NCBI RefSeq assembly: GCF_040869045.1
Contig: NC_090319.1
Coordinates: 230,261,832 to 230,325,831, forward strand
Direction: 5' to 3'
DNA length: 64,000 nt
DNA from: Eurosta solidaginis
Taxonomy: Eukaryota; Arthropoda; Insecta; Diptera; Tephritidae
The notes below the pieces were generated by a model. The model worked only from the letters and a program-made list of their open reading frames with translations. It was not told the DNA's origin and ran no database searches. Below, one piece after another: positions 43,262 to 53,988 of this stretch. The first letter of the stretch is position 1. Each line of letters begins with the position of its first letter. The position numbers were made by a program, and so were the translations under genes.

Positions 43262-43540
43262 ATAATAAGAAAAAAATCGCCGCTAGGTGGCGCAATGATC
43301 AAGATATTCACAAAAATCGTATTTGTGGTCCGATTTGGCTCATACTTGGAACACATAATACATACAAGAATAGAAAGCGACCTAAGAAAAGGAATCGCCG
43401 CTAGATGGCGCAAGGATCGAGATATTCACAAAAATCGTATTTGTGATCCGATTAGGGTCATATTTGGAAAACATAATACACACAAGAATAGAAAACGACC
43501 TATAAAAAAATCGCCGCTAGGTGGCGCAAAGATCGAGTGA
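43262..43540. repeat. Minisatellite of ~117 bp with a palindromic core
   Basis: Two and a half units start near 43277, 43396 and 43511. Each begins tcgccgctaggtggcgcaa and continues agatattcacaaaaatcgta and acataatacayacaagaata. cgccgctaggtggcg is itself nearly palindromic. It lies between the gag and protease parts of BEL element 1. Confidence 0.85.
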
Positions 43541-43753
43541 CATCAAAATATTTTGGAGTTGGAGGAGGGACAAGCATACGTGGCGCAGAGTTGAGTAAAG
43601 TCTTTGGAAGGATTATGTATTGAGGACTTAGATTGTAACAAATTGTCAGGAAAGAGTCCTTGTAATAATGAGTCACTAAATGAACTAAATAGAATTGTAA
43701 ATAATAGGCAATTAAACAAAGGCTAAAAACTTGAAAATAAAATAATAAAAAAA

Positions 43754-44148
43754 AATTTAAGTTAAACGGTTTTACTGAAAACAATACTTACATGAAGTAA
43801 TAATAATACTAAAAGCTAGAAAATAATTAGGTAGGTCCTAGGTACTAGTCATCACACTCCTCATTAATCTAGGGCGTTGATCAGACAATTAAAAAAAAGC
43901 GTTGGACGCGTCAAATTTCTATTGATAGTCATATATAAGTTCAACTGAACCTTAATCAGGTTATGTTACGCCTCTAATTTTTAAAAATTTCACGCGCCCA
44001 ACGCTTTTATTTAATTGTCTGATCAACGCCCTAGATTGATAAGGAGTGTGATGACTAGTACCTAGGACCTACCTAATTATGTTCTAGCTTTTAGGTTTAT
44101 TATTACTTCATGTAAGTATTGTTTTCAATAAAACCGTTTAACTTAAAA
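43754..44148. repeat. 395-bp hairpin element
   Basis: Arms of about 155 bp (43754-43913 and 43990-44148) are inverted copies with very few mismatches, sharing aagttaaacggtttt, catgaagtaataataa, gtaggtcctaggtactagtc and ggcgttgatcagacaatt. The loop is about 75 bp. No ORF. It interrupts BEL element 1 between gag and protease. Confidence 0.9.
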
Positions 44149-44152
44149 ATGT

Positions 44153-44482
44153 TTATTTATTTATTTTATTTATTAAATGGCATAATTTTTCTACTGAGGC
44201 GAGCCCTTGATTCTTTATGTAAATGGCCGTGAATAAGTCACGGAATGTTGGCCATGACATATAATCTCCCTTAAAACTTGGTCTCACAAGGCGGAAGCCT
44301 AATATCGCATTCCCTAACTGATCGTCGCTTGATTTTTCAGAGGCTTTATCTTTTTGCTTTGAAGCTAGGTCACTTATCAACTCTATGCACTTCATATAAG
44401 TCGTGTATGCTAACTTATACTTTTTCCTCGCTGCACTATCATCTTTGGAAGATGCTGCAGCATCTGACCCCTGAAACTCAAT
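44153..44482 (-). pseudogene. gag: Gag fragment of BEL element 1, downstream part
   Basis: The frame MKCIELISDLASKQKDKASE leads to GFRLVRPSFKGDYMSWPTFR and DLFTAIYIKNQGLASVEKLC, the start of the BEL/Pao gag domain (DUF1759). It ends abruptly at the hairpin. The upstream half of the same Gag lies at 50822-50967, displaced by BEL element 2. Confidence 0.82.
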
Positions 44483-44826
44483 TGTCGCGACTGCGACTAA
44501 GGCTAAGCGAAAGGGTTTGCGTTAAACATTCAACACTTTATTGTAGCTGTGTGATTGGTTTATTCTGAAAGAATTCATCAATTATGTACAAATGTATTTC
44601 ATAAAAAATACTATAATTATCTTACCGCAGTTTTGCACCCTTTCTTTGGCGATCAAAGTTCAATAATAAAATGGATGTTTCGAGCTTTGACAAATGTCAA
44701 CGTGAATAGAGAGAACGAATAAATAGCGATGAAAGAATGAGTGCAAAACATTGGCTTATAACTCAGGGTTGTACCAAAGGGTACTTAGATTAAATAAAAC
44801 AAAACTTTAAGTGACATTTTCCAACA
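44483..44826 (-). repeat. 3' LTR of BEL element 2
   Basis: It matches 50478-50821 over 344 bp. The sequence just upstream in minus orientation (plus 44827-44837) reads gggggtgggggt, the polypurine tract. The pol reading frame runs into the first bases of the LTR and stops at 44807-44809. Confidence 0.93.
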
Positions 44827-45553
44827 CCCCCACCCCCGTGGAGCGATCAGCTTCACTACTTTCCACATCCAAAACCGCCAGTTTAGATACCGCGCGCTGC
44901 AAAAGTCCGCCTATTGTTCGCACGTCAGCACGCCGGGCCACACCATCCTTGCCAGTGTACAAACGGTCAACAATTCCGCGTCGCCACTGATTTCTTGGCA
45001 TGTTTGGGTCACAAATATATACTGCATCCCCTTCCCTAAGGGGAGCCGTTCGTTGGCACCATTTGACTCTTCGCGTTAAAGTTGGCAGATACTCCAGTAT
45101 CCATCGTTTCCAGAAAGCGTCCCTTAGACTGCGTGCTACTCGCCACTGCTTGCGTAGGCTATGTACATTAATATCAGGAGCATTGAGCGCTGGAGAGTTA
45201 GGAGCATTTCCTTGGCCAATCAGGAAATGGTTAGGTGTGAGTGGCTCTTCTTCGTTGGCGGAGACGGGCAAGTGCGTCAAAGGGCGCGAGTTTATTATAC
45301 TCTCTGCTTCTATCAATAGGCTTTGTAAAACGTGTTCCCTTGGTGCTACTTCTTTCAACGTATGTCGAAGGACCCTTTTTACGCTTTGCACCATCCTTTC
45401 CCAGGCTCCACCTTCGGATGGATTGGCGGGGCAGTTGAAGAACCACTCAACACCTTTAGTTGACAATTCGCTTTGAACGCGCTCCGTGTCGAACACTTCA
45501 GAGAAACGTTTAGCCTCTTCGTTAGCGCCTATAAAGTTTTTACCATTGTCGGA
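44807..45553 (-). pseudogene. Integrase C-terminal part of BEL element 2, after a nonsense codon
   Basis: The open frame directly continues the upstream pol frame after the single TGA. It begins with the SDNGKNFIGANEEAKRFSEV segment (second catalytic D), then WFFNCPANPSEGGAWERMVQ (catalytic E), SIINSRPLTHLPVSANEEEP and LTPNHFLIGQGNAPNSPALN, and the DUF5641 domain REGDAVYICDPNMPRNQWRR with GIVDRLYTGKDGVARRADVR. The TGA lies in a position where BEL integrases usually have Arg, so a single C-to-T change explains it. Confidence 0.9.
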
Positions 45554-47869
45554 TCAAAGACGCGCTGGAACCCCTCTCCTGTTCATGAAGTTGCGCATTG
45601 CAATTATGCACGAGTCCGTCGACAAATCATGGGATATTTCTAAGTGGATCGCTCGGACGGTGAGACACGTAAATAGAGCAACCCAACGTTTTTCAGTTCG
45701 CCGTCCGATCGTGACACAAATTGGTCCGAAATAATCGAGCCCTGTATATGTGAAGGGCCTTACATGAGGCTGGAGACGGTCTTCTGGTAGGAGGCCCATT
45801 TTTGGCGTTCGAGGTTGCACTCTGTTTATAGAACATATTTTGCATTCGTATACTATACTCCGTAGTAACTGCCTTATTCTGGGAATCCAATATTTCTGAC
45901 GAATATTGGCTATAGTTGTCTCATGGTTTTGGTGTTTCATCTGGCAGTGATGATAACGGATGACAAGTCGCGTAAAAATATGTCCATTCGGTAGTATAAT
46001 CGGCCTTCTGGTATTATACGGCAAGTAGCTAGCTGCATCTATACGTCCTTGCACCCCTAACAGTCCGTCCTCGTCAATGTATGGCGAAAGCTGTCTTATT
46101 GGACTGTCGCTGAGTAAATCTTGACCATTTTCGATGCGATTGCGTTCTAAAGGGAAGGCTTCCTTTTGGACAAATAGACATAAAATGCGTTCGGCGGCTT
46201 CAATCTCTGATGCAGTGAGTCCATATTCTTTATACTGCAGCTCTCGTTTATGGCAACAGTTAATGAAGCGAAGCATCCACGCCACAGTTCTCTTTAGCCT
46301 AATGAGGCTTGAAAATCGACTATAGTTAATCAAGGTGTTATTGCTAGCAACCAAAACAAATTTGGATCGAAGTTCTTCATCTACGTCAACAGCGTTTCTG
46401 GTATCAGTATCTTCAGTAGGCCAGGTTTCTTCGGAACGTCGCAAGAAATTCGGTCCGTGTAGCCAACGAGATTTATGTGAAAGATCAATGCTTCCGTTAC
46501 TTCTCGTCGCATCGTCAGCAACATTATCCTGGGTTGGCACCCATCGCCATTCGTGAACTTCACTCCCACTCAGAATCTCCGCGACGCGGTGTGCCACGTA
46601 TGGTTTGTAGCGTCGGTGTTCAATCCCGATCCATTTCAAAACGGTTCTGGAGTCGCTCCATAGCAAACATCGCTGGGGGTTAATTTGGTGATTATCCAAT
46701 ACTAACTTACGCAGGCGTACACCAAGCACGGCGGCTTGCAACTCTAATCGTGGAATGGTTACAGGTTTTAGCGGAGCACATTTCATTTTCCCGGCAATTA
46801 ATGACACTTCGATACCACCGTTCGACTGCATTGTCCTCCAGTAAGCAACTGCAGCAAATGCCTCCTCGCTTGCATCAACAAACACGTGGAGCTCCAAGTT
46901 TTGAGGCTTACCACGATCGAAGTAGAATCGCGGCACACGAAATTCCGCTACCTTGGGAAACTGTCGCCTCCATTTCTCCCACGATACGTTCACGTCATTG
47001 GGAATGGGCTCGTCCCAACGAACTTCACGACGCCAAACTTCTCGCATGACGGCTTTGGCGGCAACGGTGTAATGGCTTAAGAATCCAAGCGGATCAAAGG
47101 TTGACATAATAATGCTGAGGAGTTCCCTTTTCGTAGGGCATCTTTCACCTTTAATTACTGCCTGGTCAATACGATGAAATTTCAAACTAAACTTAAAGTT
47201 ATCGCTTCCTGGCTCCCAAAATAGTCCAAGAACTTTCTCCGTACTCTCATCTGCTGCGATTTGTTTCGGGTTCGTAGTGCCATCTAATTCTCTAACCACT
47301 TCCTCAGAATTGGAAACGAACCGGCGTAATTCGAATCCGCCATCGCTGTGAATGCTCCTTACCATCTTTGTTACGTCTATCGCTTCTTGGATCGTCTCAA
47401 AACTGTCAACGAAATCGTCCACGTAATGGTGCTCAACAATAGCCTCAACAGCGCGAGGATTACTTTCATAATGCTCTCTGGCATTCTGTCTCATGACATA
47501 TTGTGCCGAGCAAGGCGAGCATACGGCACCGAAAATCATAACTCGCATTTCATATTCCTTGGGCTGCGTATTACTCCTCCCATTACGCCAAAGAAAACGT
47601 TGTGCATACCTGTCAGATGGTTGAATAACCACTTGGTGAAACATTTCTTTTATGTCTCCACAGACAGCAACTGCACGTGTTCGAAAATTAAATAAAATGG
47701 AAGGAAGAGACGTGTACAGCTGTGGCCCTTTTAATAAATTAGAGTTTAAAGACGACCCTTCAAATTGGGAGGCAGCGTCAAAAACAAGACGTAATTTTTG
47801 CGGTTTATTCGGGTTCACGACGCCAAAGTGTGGTAAGTACCACTTCCTCCTGATTAATTTCTCGTGCAT
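45554..47869 (-). pseudogene. pol: Pol of BEL element 2: RT, RNase H, integrase core
   Basis: An open frame of 771 codons. RT: KWYLPHFGVVNPNKPQKLRL and VFDAASQFEGSSLNSNLLKG near residues 9-45, motif A around VCGDIKEMFHQV, the active site HHYVDDFVDS near residue 147, then FDPLGFLSHYTVAAKAVMRE. RNase H: HVFVDASEEAFAAVAY, PVTIPRLELQAAVLGVRLRK and LLWSDSRTVLKWIG. Integrase: zinc-binding HHCQMKHQNHET and YECKICSIN near 615-665, and FTYTGLDYFGPICV with the first catalytic D near 702. The frame is not a natural start: it continues the Gag-protease frame after a +1 shift near 47840. All catalytic residues I can check are present. Confidence 0.92.
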
Positions 47870-50417
47870 AGCCCTTTTCTAGATACCCTGCGATGACATC
47901 TTTGTACGCGGTTGCAAACGCTGAATCACGTTGCATTTTTCTTTCTATGCCCTCTAACCTGTGCAAAGCGGAAATGTAATTATTGGGTAGTTGTATGTTG
48001 TTGGCTTTCCATAACAGACCCGTTTGATAACGGCCTTCCACTCGCTTAGTTGTACTTTCAAGTAGCTGTTTGGCTCTGACGTTATCGTTGCTTTCAATAG
48101 GCGTCGAAGTTCGGACACCAAGATTCTCGATGTTGAAATAGTCGGACACTAGACGATGTATATCTTCCTCCTCGTTTCGGGCGCGTACAAATAAGCAGGA
48201 TTGAGTTGTAAGGGATGATCGGCTGCTTGGTCCGAAAACTACCCATCCCAGTTCAGTATTGCAAGCGTACGGACCTTTATCACTGATCCTTTTAATGTCA
48301 GTCGGCAAGCCTAGGTGCGCATGGTCGATTCCAATTAGCAGTTGGGGTACAGCATCGCAATATGGATGCAGGGGGAGGCACGAAGCAAATTGGTTGGCAC
48401 CCTTTAAGTCATCGCGGCATAGGCTCTGCATCGGTAAATCAAGATTGGCTACTGCATACACGTTGCGCAGAAGATGACGTTTATTTTTACCAGCTCCGCT
48501 TATTTCAATATTAAATACCTCTACAGGCTCTTGCACTGCTCTTCCCCCGAACCATTGTATATCTAGGCAATGTTGCCGACCGCGTATTCCTAACTGTTTG
48601 GCAAGTTTGCTATCAAGCATCGTAATTGAGGAACCCTCGTCAAGTAAAGCATATGTGTCGATGCGTTTGTTTTCACCATATAACGTGACAGGCAGAACAC
48701 GAAATAGCAGTTTCGGCTTAGAAGCGTCAGTGGTCGCGCAGCTCAATACGCTTCCTCGTACCTCTCCTCCTTCCTCCCTTAAGACACTGGAGTTCGGAGC
48801 TTTCACGATGGCTTCGTGCAGTAGGCTATGGTGTCTGCGTTGGCAACCTTCTGCAGAGCAAAATTTCTTACGGCGACAGTTACGTGTATTATGGCCCACG
48901 TTTAGGCAGGAAAAACAGACGCGATATTTCTTCACTATATCCCACCTATCAGATACCATGGCATTAAGGAAACGACGACAATCTTGGAGTTTATGTTGCC
49001 CTTGGCAAAGGGGGCACTTAAGGGGACTCATAGCCGAGGGGTTTGGGGACGGTTTTTCGGATGTGTGTAGCACCACACGTCGCTTACCCTCTTTATTGTC
49101 AACACCTTGTATGGTACATATTAAATTAGCAAGTTCACTTACCCAGTCGCTAAAGTGTAGGATTGTAGGATATGGCAGTATCGACGCGGCGGTCCTTGCC
49201 CATTCCAGCCGCTTGCTCATTGGGAGCTGTGATAACAACTCCTCCAATAGCGTAGGATTTGCCAAGTGTTGTTGGCCATTCACTGATTGCAGAAACGTTG
49301 CTAAATTTTTCACTTTGGTAGCAAATGGCACTAACTTCGACAAGGCATTCTCCGCAATATTTGGCAAATCCCTCGCTTGCCGTAGCTGGCTTTGAATTAA
49401 TTGTTCAGGGCGACCGAAACGAAAGCGTAGCTGCTCGATAGCAGCGGCAACGTTATCAGGGTGAATTAAAGGTGATTTAATTACCTCACGAGCTTCTCCT
49501 TTAACAGCTTTCTGCAACCGCTGGTTGTTTTCTAAATTGGTGTAGTTATACACCGATGTGGACTGGACATAATTTGCATAAAAAATTGGCCAGTCTTCTG
49601 GCTCGCCACTAAAATCGGGCAAATCTTGTAATTTTCGCAGAAATCTTGTGGAATTGGTCAAAGGAGAGAGGTTGTTCAAGTCATTCAGTGGCATAGACGT
49701 TTGCATATACTGATTAATATTATTAAATAGCGTGGGTGTATATATCGAGGACGATGTACATGGCATGCTAAAGTGACTCTGCGTAGAGTGCAATTGACTT
49801 GTAGTTAAATATGTTGGCGCAGCGGCAGCAGACATAGTGTACGTCGGCAGCGATGAAATTATGCCAGCGTTCTCGGCTGGCAGAGTAGCAGCGCCGCTCG
49901 CGATTGGCGACGTAGCGGAGTGCACATAACTGTTTGCAGTAAATGGTCCGATATTATTTGAGGTTGCAGCAGCTGACAAATGCTGCACATGGGACGTAGT
50001 TTGCAAATTTGTGAGGTTAAGTTCTGCAGCACCGGCTGATGGTGCGAAATTCGTAGCAACGGCAGGCACTGTAGTTGGGGCGGCTGTAAAGGGTACAGTA
50101 TTTGCCATATCTACTGTATTTCGCAGCGCTTTTTCCAGCCTTTGGCAAATACGACTTTGTTCATTAAACCTTACCTTAGATTCCTCTAATTGTTTTTGAA
50201 GAGTGGCGATTTGCTTTTGCATTTCCAAAGTTGAGGTGACTGCTAAACTGGCTGTGGTTGGGACGTTTGAACTGGCAGTGGCGGTGGCGGTGACGGCGGT
50301 CGTATCATCGTTCGCTTTGGTGGTGGGCGGTGCAGGCGGCATTTCTTCTGATTCCACCTCTACTTTGTGGAGCCGAGGACTGCGTCGTTTCTCAAGATTT
50401 TCTTCTGGTTCTTTCAT
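47805..50417 (-). CDS. gag: Gag-protease of BEL element 2
   Basis: An open frame of 870 codons starts at ATG 50417, about 60 bp inside the 5' LTR boundary, with MKEPEENLEKRRSPRLHKVE. Residues 60-100 form a coiled coil (MQKQIATLQKQLEESKVRFN); 100-260 are Ala/Thr/Ser-rich. The gag domain starts near 268 (LPDFSGEPEDWPIFYANYVQ). Zinc clusters follow near 468-540: CPLCQGQHKLQDC, CFSCLNVGHNTRNC and CQRRHHSLLH. The protease core is TYALLDEGSSITMLD near 590, where DEG replaces the usual D-S/D-G. The end (ELGWVVFGP, then GYAREINQEE) is the start of pol before the frame is lost to a 1-nt shift. Confidence 0.92.
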   Translation of the reverse strand: MKEPEENLEKRRSPRLHKVEVESEEMPPAPPTTKANDDTTAVTATATASSNVPTTASLAVTSTLEMQKQIATLQKQLEESKVRFNEQSRICQRLEKALRNTVDMANTVPFTAAPTTVPAVATNFAPSAGAAELNLTNLQTTSHVQHLSAAATSNNIGPFTANSYVHSATSPIASGAATLPAENAGIISSLPTYTMSAAAAPTYLTTSQLHSTQSHFSMPCTSSSIYTPTLFNNINQYMQTSMPLNDLNNLSPLTNSTRFLRKLQDLPDFSGEPEDWPIFYANYVQSTSVYNYTNLENNQRLQKAVKGEAREVIKSPLIHPDNVAAAIEQLRFRFGRPEQLIQSQLRQARDLPNIAENALSKLVPFATKVKNLATFLQSVNGQQHLANPTLLEELLSQLPMSKRLEWARTAASILPYPTILHFSDWVSELANLICTIQGVDNKEGKRRVVLHTSEKPSPNPSAMSPLKCPLCQGQHKLQDCRRFLNAMVSDRWDIVKKYRVCFSCLNVGHNTRNCRRKKFCSAEGCQRRHHSLLHEAIVKAPNSSVLREEGGEVRGSVLSCATTDASKPKLLFRVLPVTLYGENKRIDTYALLDEGSSITMLDSKLAKQLGIRGRQHCLDIQWFGGRAVQEPVEVFNIEISGAGKNKRHLLRNVYAVANLDLPMQSLCRDDLKGANQFASCLPLHPYCDAVPQLLIGIDHAHLGLPTDIKRISDKGPYACNTELGWVVFGPSSRSSLTTQSCLFVRARNEEEDIHRLVSDYFNIENLGVRTSTPIESNDNVRAKQLLESTTKRVEGRYQTGLLWKANNIQLPNNYISALHRLEGIERKMQRDSAFATAYKDVIAGYLEKGYAREINQEEVVLTTLWRREPE

Positions 50418-50477
50418 AAGTGAATTCTCACTTCACGGCCGTGGAAGTAATCATTAAATGAAAACTGCGAATAAAAA

Positions 50478-50821
50478 TGTCGCGACTGCGACTAAGGCTA
50501 AGCGAAAGGGTTTGCGTTAAACATTCAACACTTTATTGTAGCTGTGTGATTGGTTTATTCTGAAAGAATTCATCAATTATGTACAAATGTATTTCATAAA
50601 AAAGACTATAATTATCTTACCGCAGTTTTGCACCCTTTCTTTGGCGATCAAAGTTCAATAATAAAATGGATGTTTCGAGCTTTGACAAATGTCAACGTGA
50701 ATAGAGAGAACGAATAAATAGCGATGAAAGAATGAGTGCAAAACATTGGCTTATAACTCAGGGTTGTACCAAAGGGTACTTAGATTAAATAAAACAAAAC
50801 TTTAAGTGACATTTTCCAACA
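50478..50821 (-). repeat. 5' LTR of BEL element 2
   Basis: It is 344 bp and nearly identical to 44483-44826. The sequence that follows in minus orientation (tttttattcgcagttttc) does not start with TGG, so I cannot name a primer tRNA. Confidence 0.93.
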
Positions 50822-50967
50822 TCAATATAGCTGCGTTTTATTTTGTTCCGCAGCTGTTTAGCCTCCTCCCTTTGGGTTTCGATGACGGATTGAGTGGGGT
50901 TTTCGATTTCACGAAAGTCCGACTCGAGATCTATCAAAGACTCAACCAATTGATTGAAACTTGCCAT
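50822..50967 (-). pseudogene. gag: Gag N-terminus of BEL element 1
   Basis: The frame starts at ATG 50965-50967 with MASFNQLVESLIDLESDFRE and IENPTQSVIETQREEAKQLR, a coiled-coil BEL Gag start. It is cut at the target duplication of BEL element 2 and continues at 44482. The leader beyond 50967 should include the LTR of BEL element 1, which I could not delimit. 51050-52000 holds no gene I recognise. Confidence 0.78.
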
Positions 50968-52002
50968 TATATATTAATTTGTTGGATGAAAAAAATTTAC
51001 TTTGGATTATTAAAGACTTGGACGAAATCCGAAAAATGCAAGTAGTGCTGAATTACATATTATAATCCAAAATTACTAAAATTGGCGTAACACTTAAGTA
51101 GCCTACAGGTATCGTAAACTTTTGCCGCTAAAAATTTCCAACTTGTTATCGAAATAGCACTGTGGTGCTCGAACCTCCCTTTTCCTTTTTGTGAGTAGGA
51201 TGAATTTGTAAGGAACTATAATTTTCATTAAGAACACCAACCAAAATCCCGAAATAACTCACCAAAATCTAGAAATATTAGTATAATACAATTAAATAAG
51301 TAAGCAGAAAAATAAAAAAGCTCGAAATTTTGGTACAAAAATGTGATTTCGTATTCATACAAATTATGTGATAATTAATTAGTTTAATTGAATTTATAGT
51401 GCAGTGCTGTGTTGTTGTGATTAATTAAAAGGAATATAAACAGTGTCCAATGGGCAATTTTAGCTGTATATTTGTGCCACCGACGAGAAAAAAGAAACAA
51501 TACATACTTGAAGCCGGTAAATTTTAGAGGTAAAAATTGGAGGAAATTCCCAATTTAGACACTTGTTCACGTATTTATCAAGAAATTAATTTTGAAAAAG
51601 ATTAGAAGTAATTATCACTTTTTGTTTTGTTTATGTCCGTTCGGACGGACAATACAATGATGGAGCGAGCCGAAGAGTTTTCCAAGTATTGGAAAAAAAA
51701 AATGCAAAATTACCCGCGCACAAACGAAAAAATTATTATTGTAATTAAATTTTTTTGTTTCAAAACTCCGCGAAAATCACTCGATCACATACATATGCTT
51801 TTTCAGAATTTATTATTCAGCACCATAAAAAGAAAAACTCACCCGTAATTATATTTTTTTTTTGTTTTGGTGTATGATGATGTAAGTATATGTATGTATG
51901 TAGAATGTTCGACACCTGTTGGCTTAAGTCTTCCTTGATATCAAAGCTGTTTTTTATACGTCTTGCTGGTTCGTAGAACGGCTTCGAAGGGGTTGGATTT
52001 TA

Positions 52003-53007
52003 TATAAGGTGCCACGAATTTCAAACTTGTTGATTTGTAGGGGTAGAGGGGGTCCTCACAAAAATATCACCCGCAGCTCTAGGAAACTATTAGTTTATGA
52101 AATATAAGCTTTTTAATTTCCAAATTTAGTAAAATTTCAACTTAAGTCCTGCACTTAAAATTCGGGTCGCACATGTCGATAGCGGTATCAAAAGACGCGT
52201 ATTTGCGTCAAGATTCAGAATCCGAAAGCAGAAACTATGTTTTTTACTTTTAATAATTTGTAGTGTAATATTATTTGGGGTGCTGCGCAGAAGGGTGTAC
52301 TACGCAGAAGGACATCACCGTGGCGGTAGCCACGGTTATACCACACACCCGGACTTGGCCCAGGGTTATTTTTTATAAGCGCGGCCGAAGACCGCCTATG
52401 CAGAAAGGTTTTCTACGCAGAATTACCGTTGGAATCAGCATAAAAATCTCGTATAAAGTCCGATTTTTTATTTTTATTTTTTTGACAAATGTATGTATTC
52501 TGCACTTGTTCCAATTAAATACATTAATTTCAAATTATTCAGAGAATTACAAAACAAAATGCATTGATAGTGTATGTTTGTTTGCATATATGTCGACGTG
52601 CCACCACCTTATAATGTTCTACCAAGATAAAAAGAGATTGTTGCGGAGCTGGCAACACTATTCACAACCTTCATATGTTTTCGTTTGTTTAATTGCAACA
52701 ACGAAAAAAGCGACAATAGTACCGACGTGTTTTCCGCGAATAACTTCTAAACGAGATAAAAAATATAGTTTCTGCTTTCGGATTCTTAATCTTGACGCAA
52801 ATACGCGTCTTTTGATACCGCTATCGACATGTGCGACCCGAGATTTAAATGCAGGACTTAAGTTGAAATTTTACTAAATTTGGAAATTAAAAAGCTTATA
52901 TTTCATAAACTAAGAGTTTTCTATGCGGATGATAATTTTGTGGTTTTTAGGACCCCCGCCACCCCTCGAAGAAAAAAAAGTTGGAAAATCGTGGCACCTT
53001 ATTCAAA
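52003..53007. mobile_element. 1-kb terminal-inverted-repeat element without transposase
   Basis: Arms of about 240 bp (52003-52240 and 52757-53007) are inverted copies: ataaggtgccacgaattt mirrors aaatcgtggcaccttat, and both contain gcgtatttgcgtcaagatt and gataccgctatcgacatgtg or complements. The 515-bp middle has a 200-codon frame (52275-52877) that runs into the right arm and has no known domain, so I do not call it a gene. It is probably a non-autonomous DNA transposon. Confidence 0.85.
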
Positions 53008-53028
53008 ATATTCCTCTTCGAAGGACCA

Positions 53029-53448
53029 TGGACACAATTTGCGGGAATGAAACCAATTGAGTTTTGCGAAAAGAAATAACAACAAGGCTATTAGTATTTA
53101 TACATAGAAATATGTAGAATAATTAAAATCAGTCTTTATTTCGTCGATATGTATAAATATCACAAGAATGTAGGAAATAGGAACTTACGTTTTATTATGT
53201 TTGAAATATCCAAAAATGAAGACTCGGCAAACACAGGAACAGCTGGTGACTTGTTGACTTGCGAACTAAATCGGAGCCGACGGCAACTTCCAAATCGCCA
53301 CCGAACCCCGAATTTTCTCTCTTAACGAAAGAAAATGCTGGATCAAGAGGGCGATTGGAAGTTAGCCGTTGCTTGCTGACAAACGTAAAAATAAGTAAGT
53401 CGAGGGTGGCTACCCGTTAGGAAATTAATTAGGCCACTGGTCTAAACA
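53029..53448 (-). repeat. 3' LTR of Gypsy element C
   Basis: It is 420 bp and matches 37589-38008 with about 20 differences. In minus orientation it starts TGTTTAGACCAGTGG immediately after the integrase tail. The other LTR of element C is not in the window. Confidence 0.88.
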
Positions 53449-53966
53449 ATGTTGACTGCGCTGGCGATTCCAAAGGCGTATTTTCGTGCCAAATGTATGC
53501 AGGCTTCAAGCGATCGATGCTGATACTGGTATGTTTTCCCCGGTTCAATAATGTAAACAAATTTGTTGTCGCTGTAGCACCTCAAATGGACCCTCGTATG
53601 GGGCCGTAAGTGATGGACGAATGTTGTCAATGCGAACTAGAACGTGTGAGCATTTTGATAAATCTGAATGTATGTTACTCGTAGGTAATCCATGAAATTC
53701 TGATTGTGTCGGTCGCAATTTATCCATTACCTGTCTTAAGTTTTTTAGGAATTCGTACGGTGGTATGACGGAGTCTGAAGACTCAATAAATTCCCCGGTT
53801 ATTTTGATAGTCGATCCGTAAAGCAGTTCTGCTGGAGAAGCTTTTAATTCCTGTTTGTTTGCAGCTCTTAGACACAAAAGCAAGAGGGGTAAGTTATCTG
53901 GGCATTGGTCTTTTCCGGTAGCCAAAACGGATGATTTAAAGGTTCTATGCCAACGCTCGATCATAC
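53449..53966 (-). pseudogene. Integrase C-terminal part of Gypsy element C
   Basis: The frame reads MIERWHRTFKSSVLATGKDQ, with the catalytic E in the GMIERWHR motif split by the LINE insertion. It continues LPLLLLCLRAANKQELKASP, AELLYGSTIKITGEFIE and the tail LVRIDNIRPSLTAPYEGPFE near 53590. The last 60 codons shift frame. The upstream part of the same integrase is at 61496-62050. Confidence 0.88.
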
Positions 53967-53988
53967 GCTTCCCAAGGCAGTCGCTTCT

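Larger units (their letters stand above)
44483..50821 (-). mobile_element. BEL/Pao retrotransposon 2, nearly intact, TSD TCAAT
   Basis: LTRs 44483-44826 and 50478-50821 are both 344 bp, begin TGTTGGAAAATG in minus orientation and end CGCGACA. I could see only one differing base (aaatact against aagact). TCAAT occurs at 44478-44482 and 50822-50826. Inside are a single Gag-protease-pol reading frame interrupted by one frameshift near 47840 and one TGA at 45554-45556. It sits in the gag of BEL element 1. The near-identical LTRs indicate a recent insertion. Confidence 0.95.

Noticed and set aside
47800..47870. Possible programmed +1 frameshift in BEL element 2
   Set aside because: The shift lies at the start of RT, after protease, where BEL elements normally read straight through; a 1-nt indel is simpler.
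48598..49395. A 265-codon plus-strand frame
   Set aside because: It is antisense to the intact Gag-protease frame of BEL element 2 and shows no family of its own.
52275..52877. A 200-codon frame in the middle of the 1-kb inverted-repeat element
   Set aside because: It runs into the right arm, has irregular composition, and carries no transposase motif.
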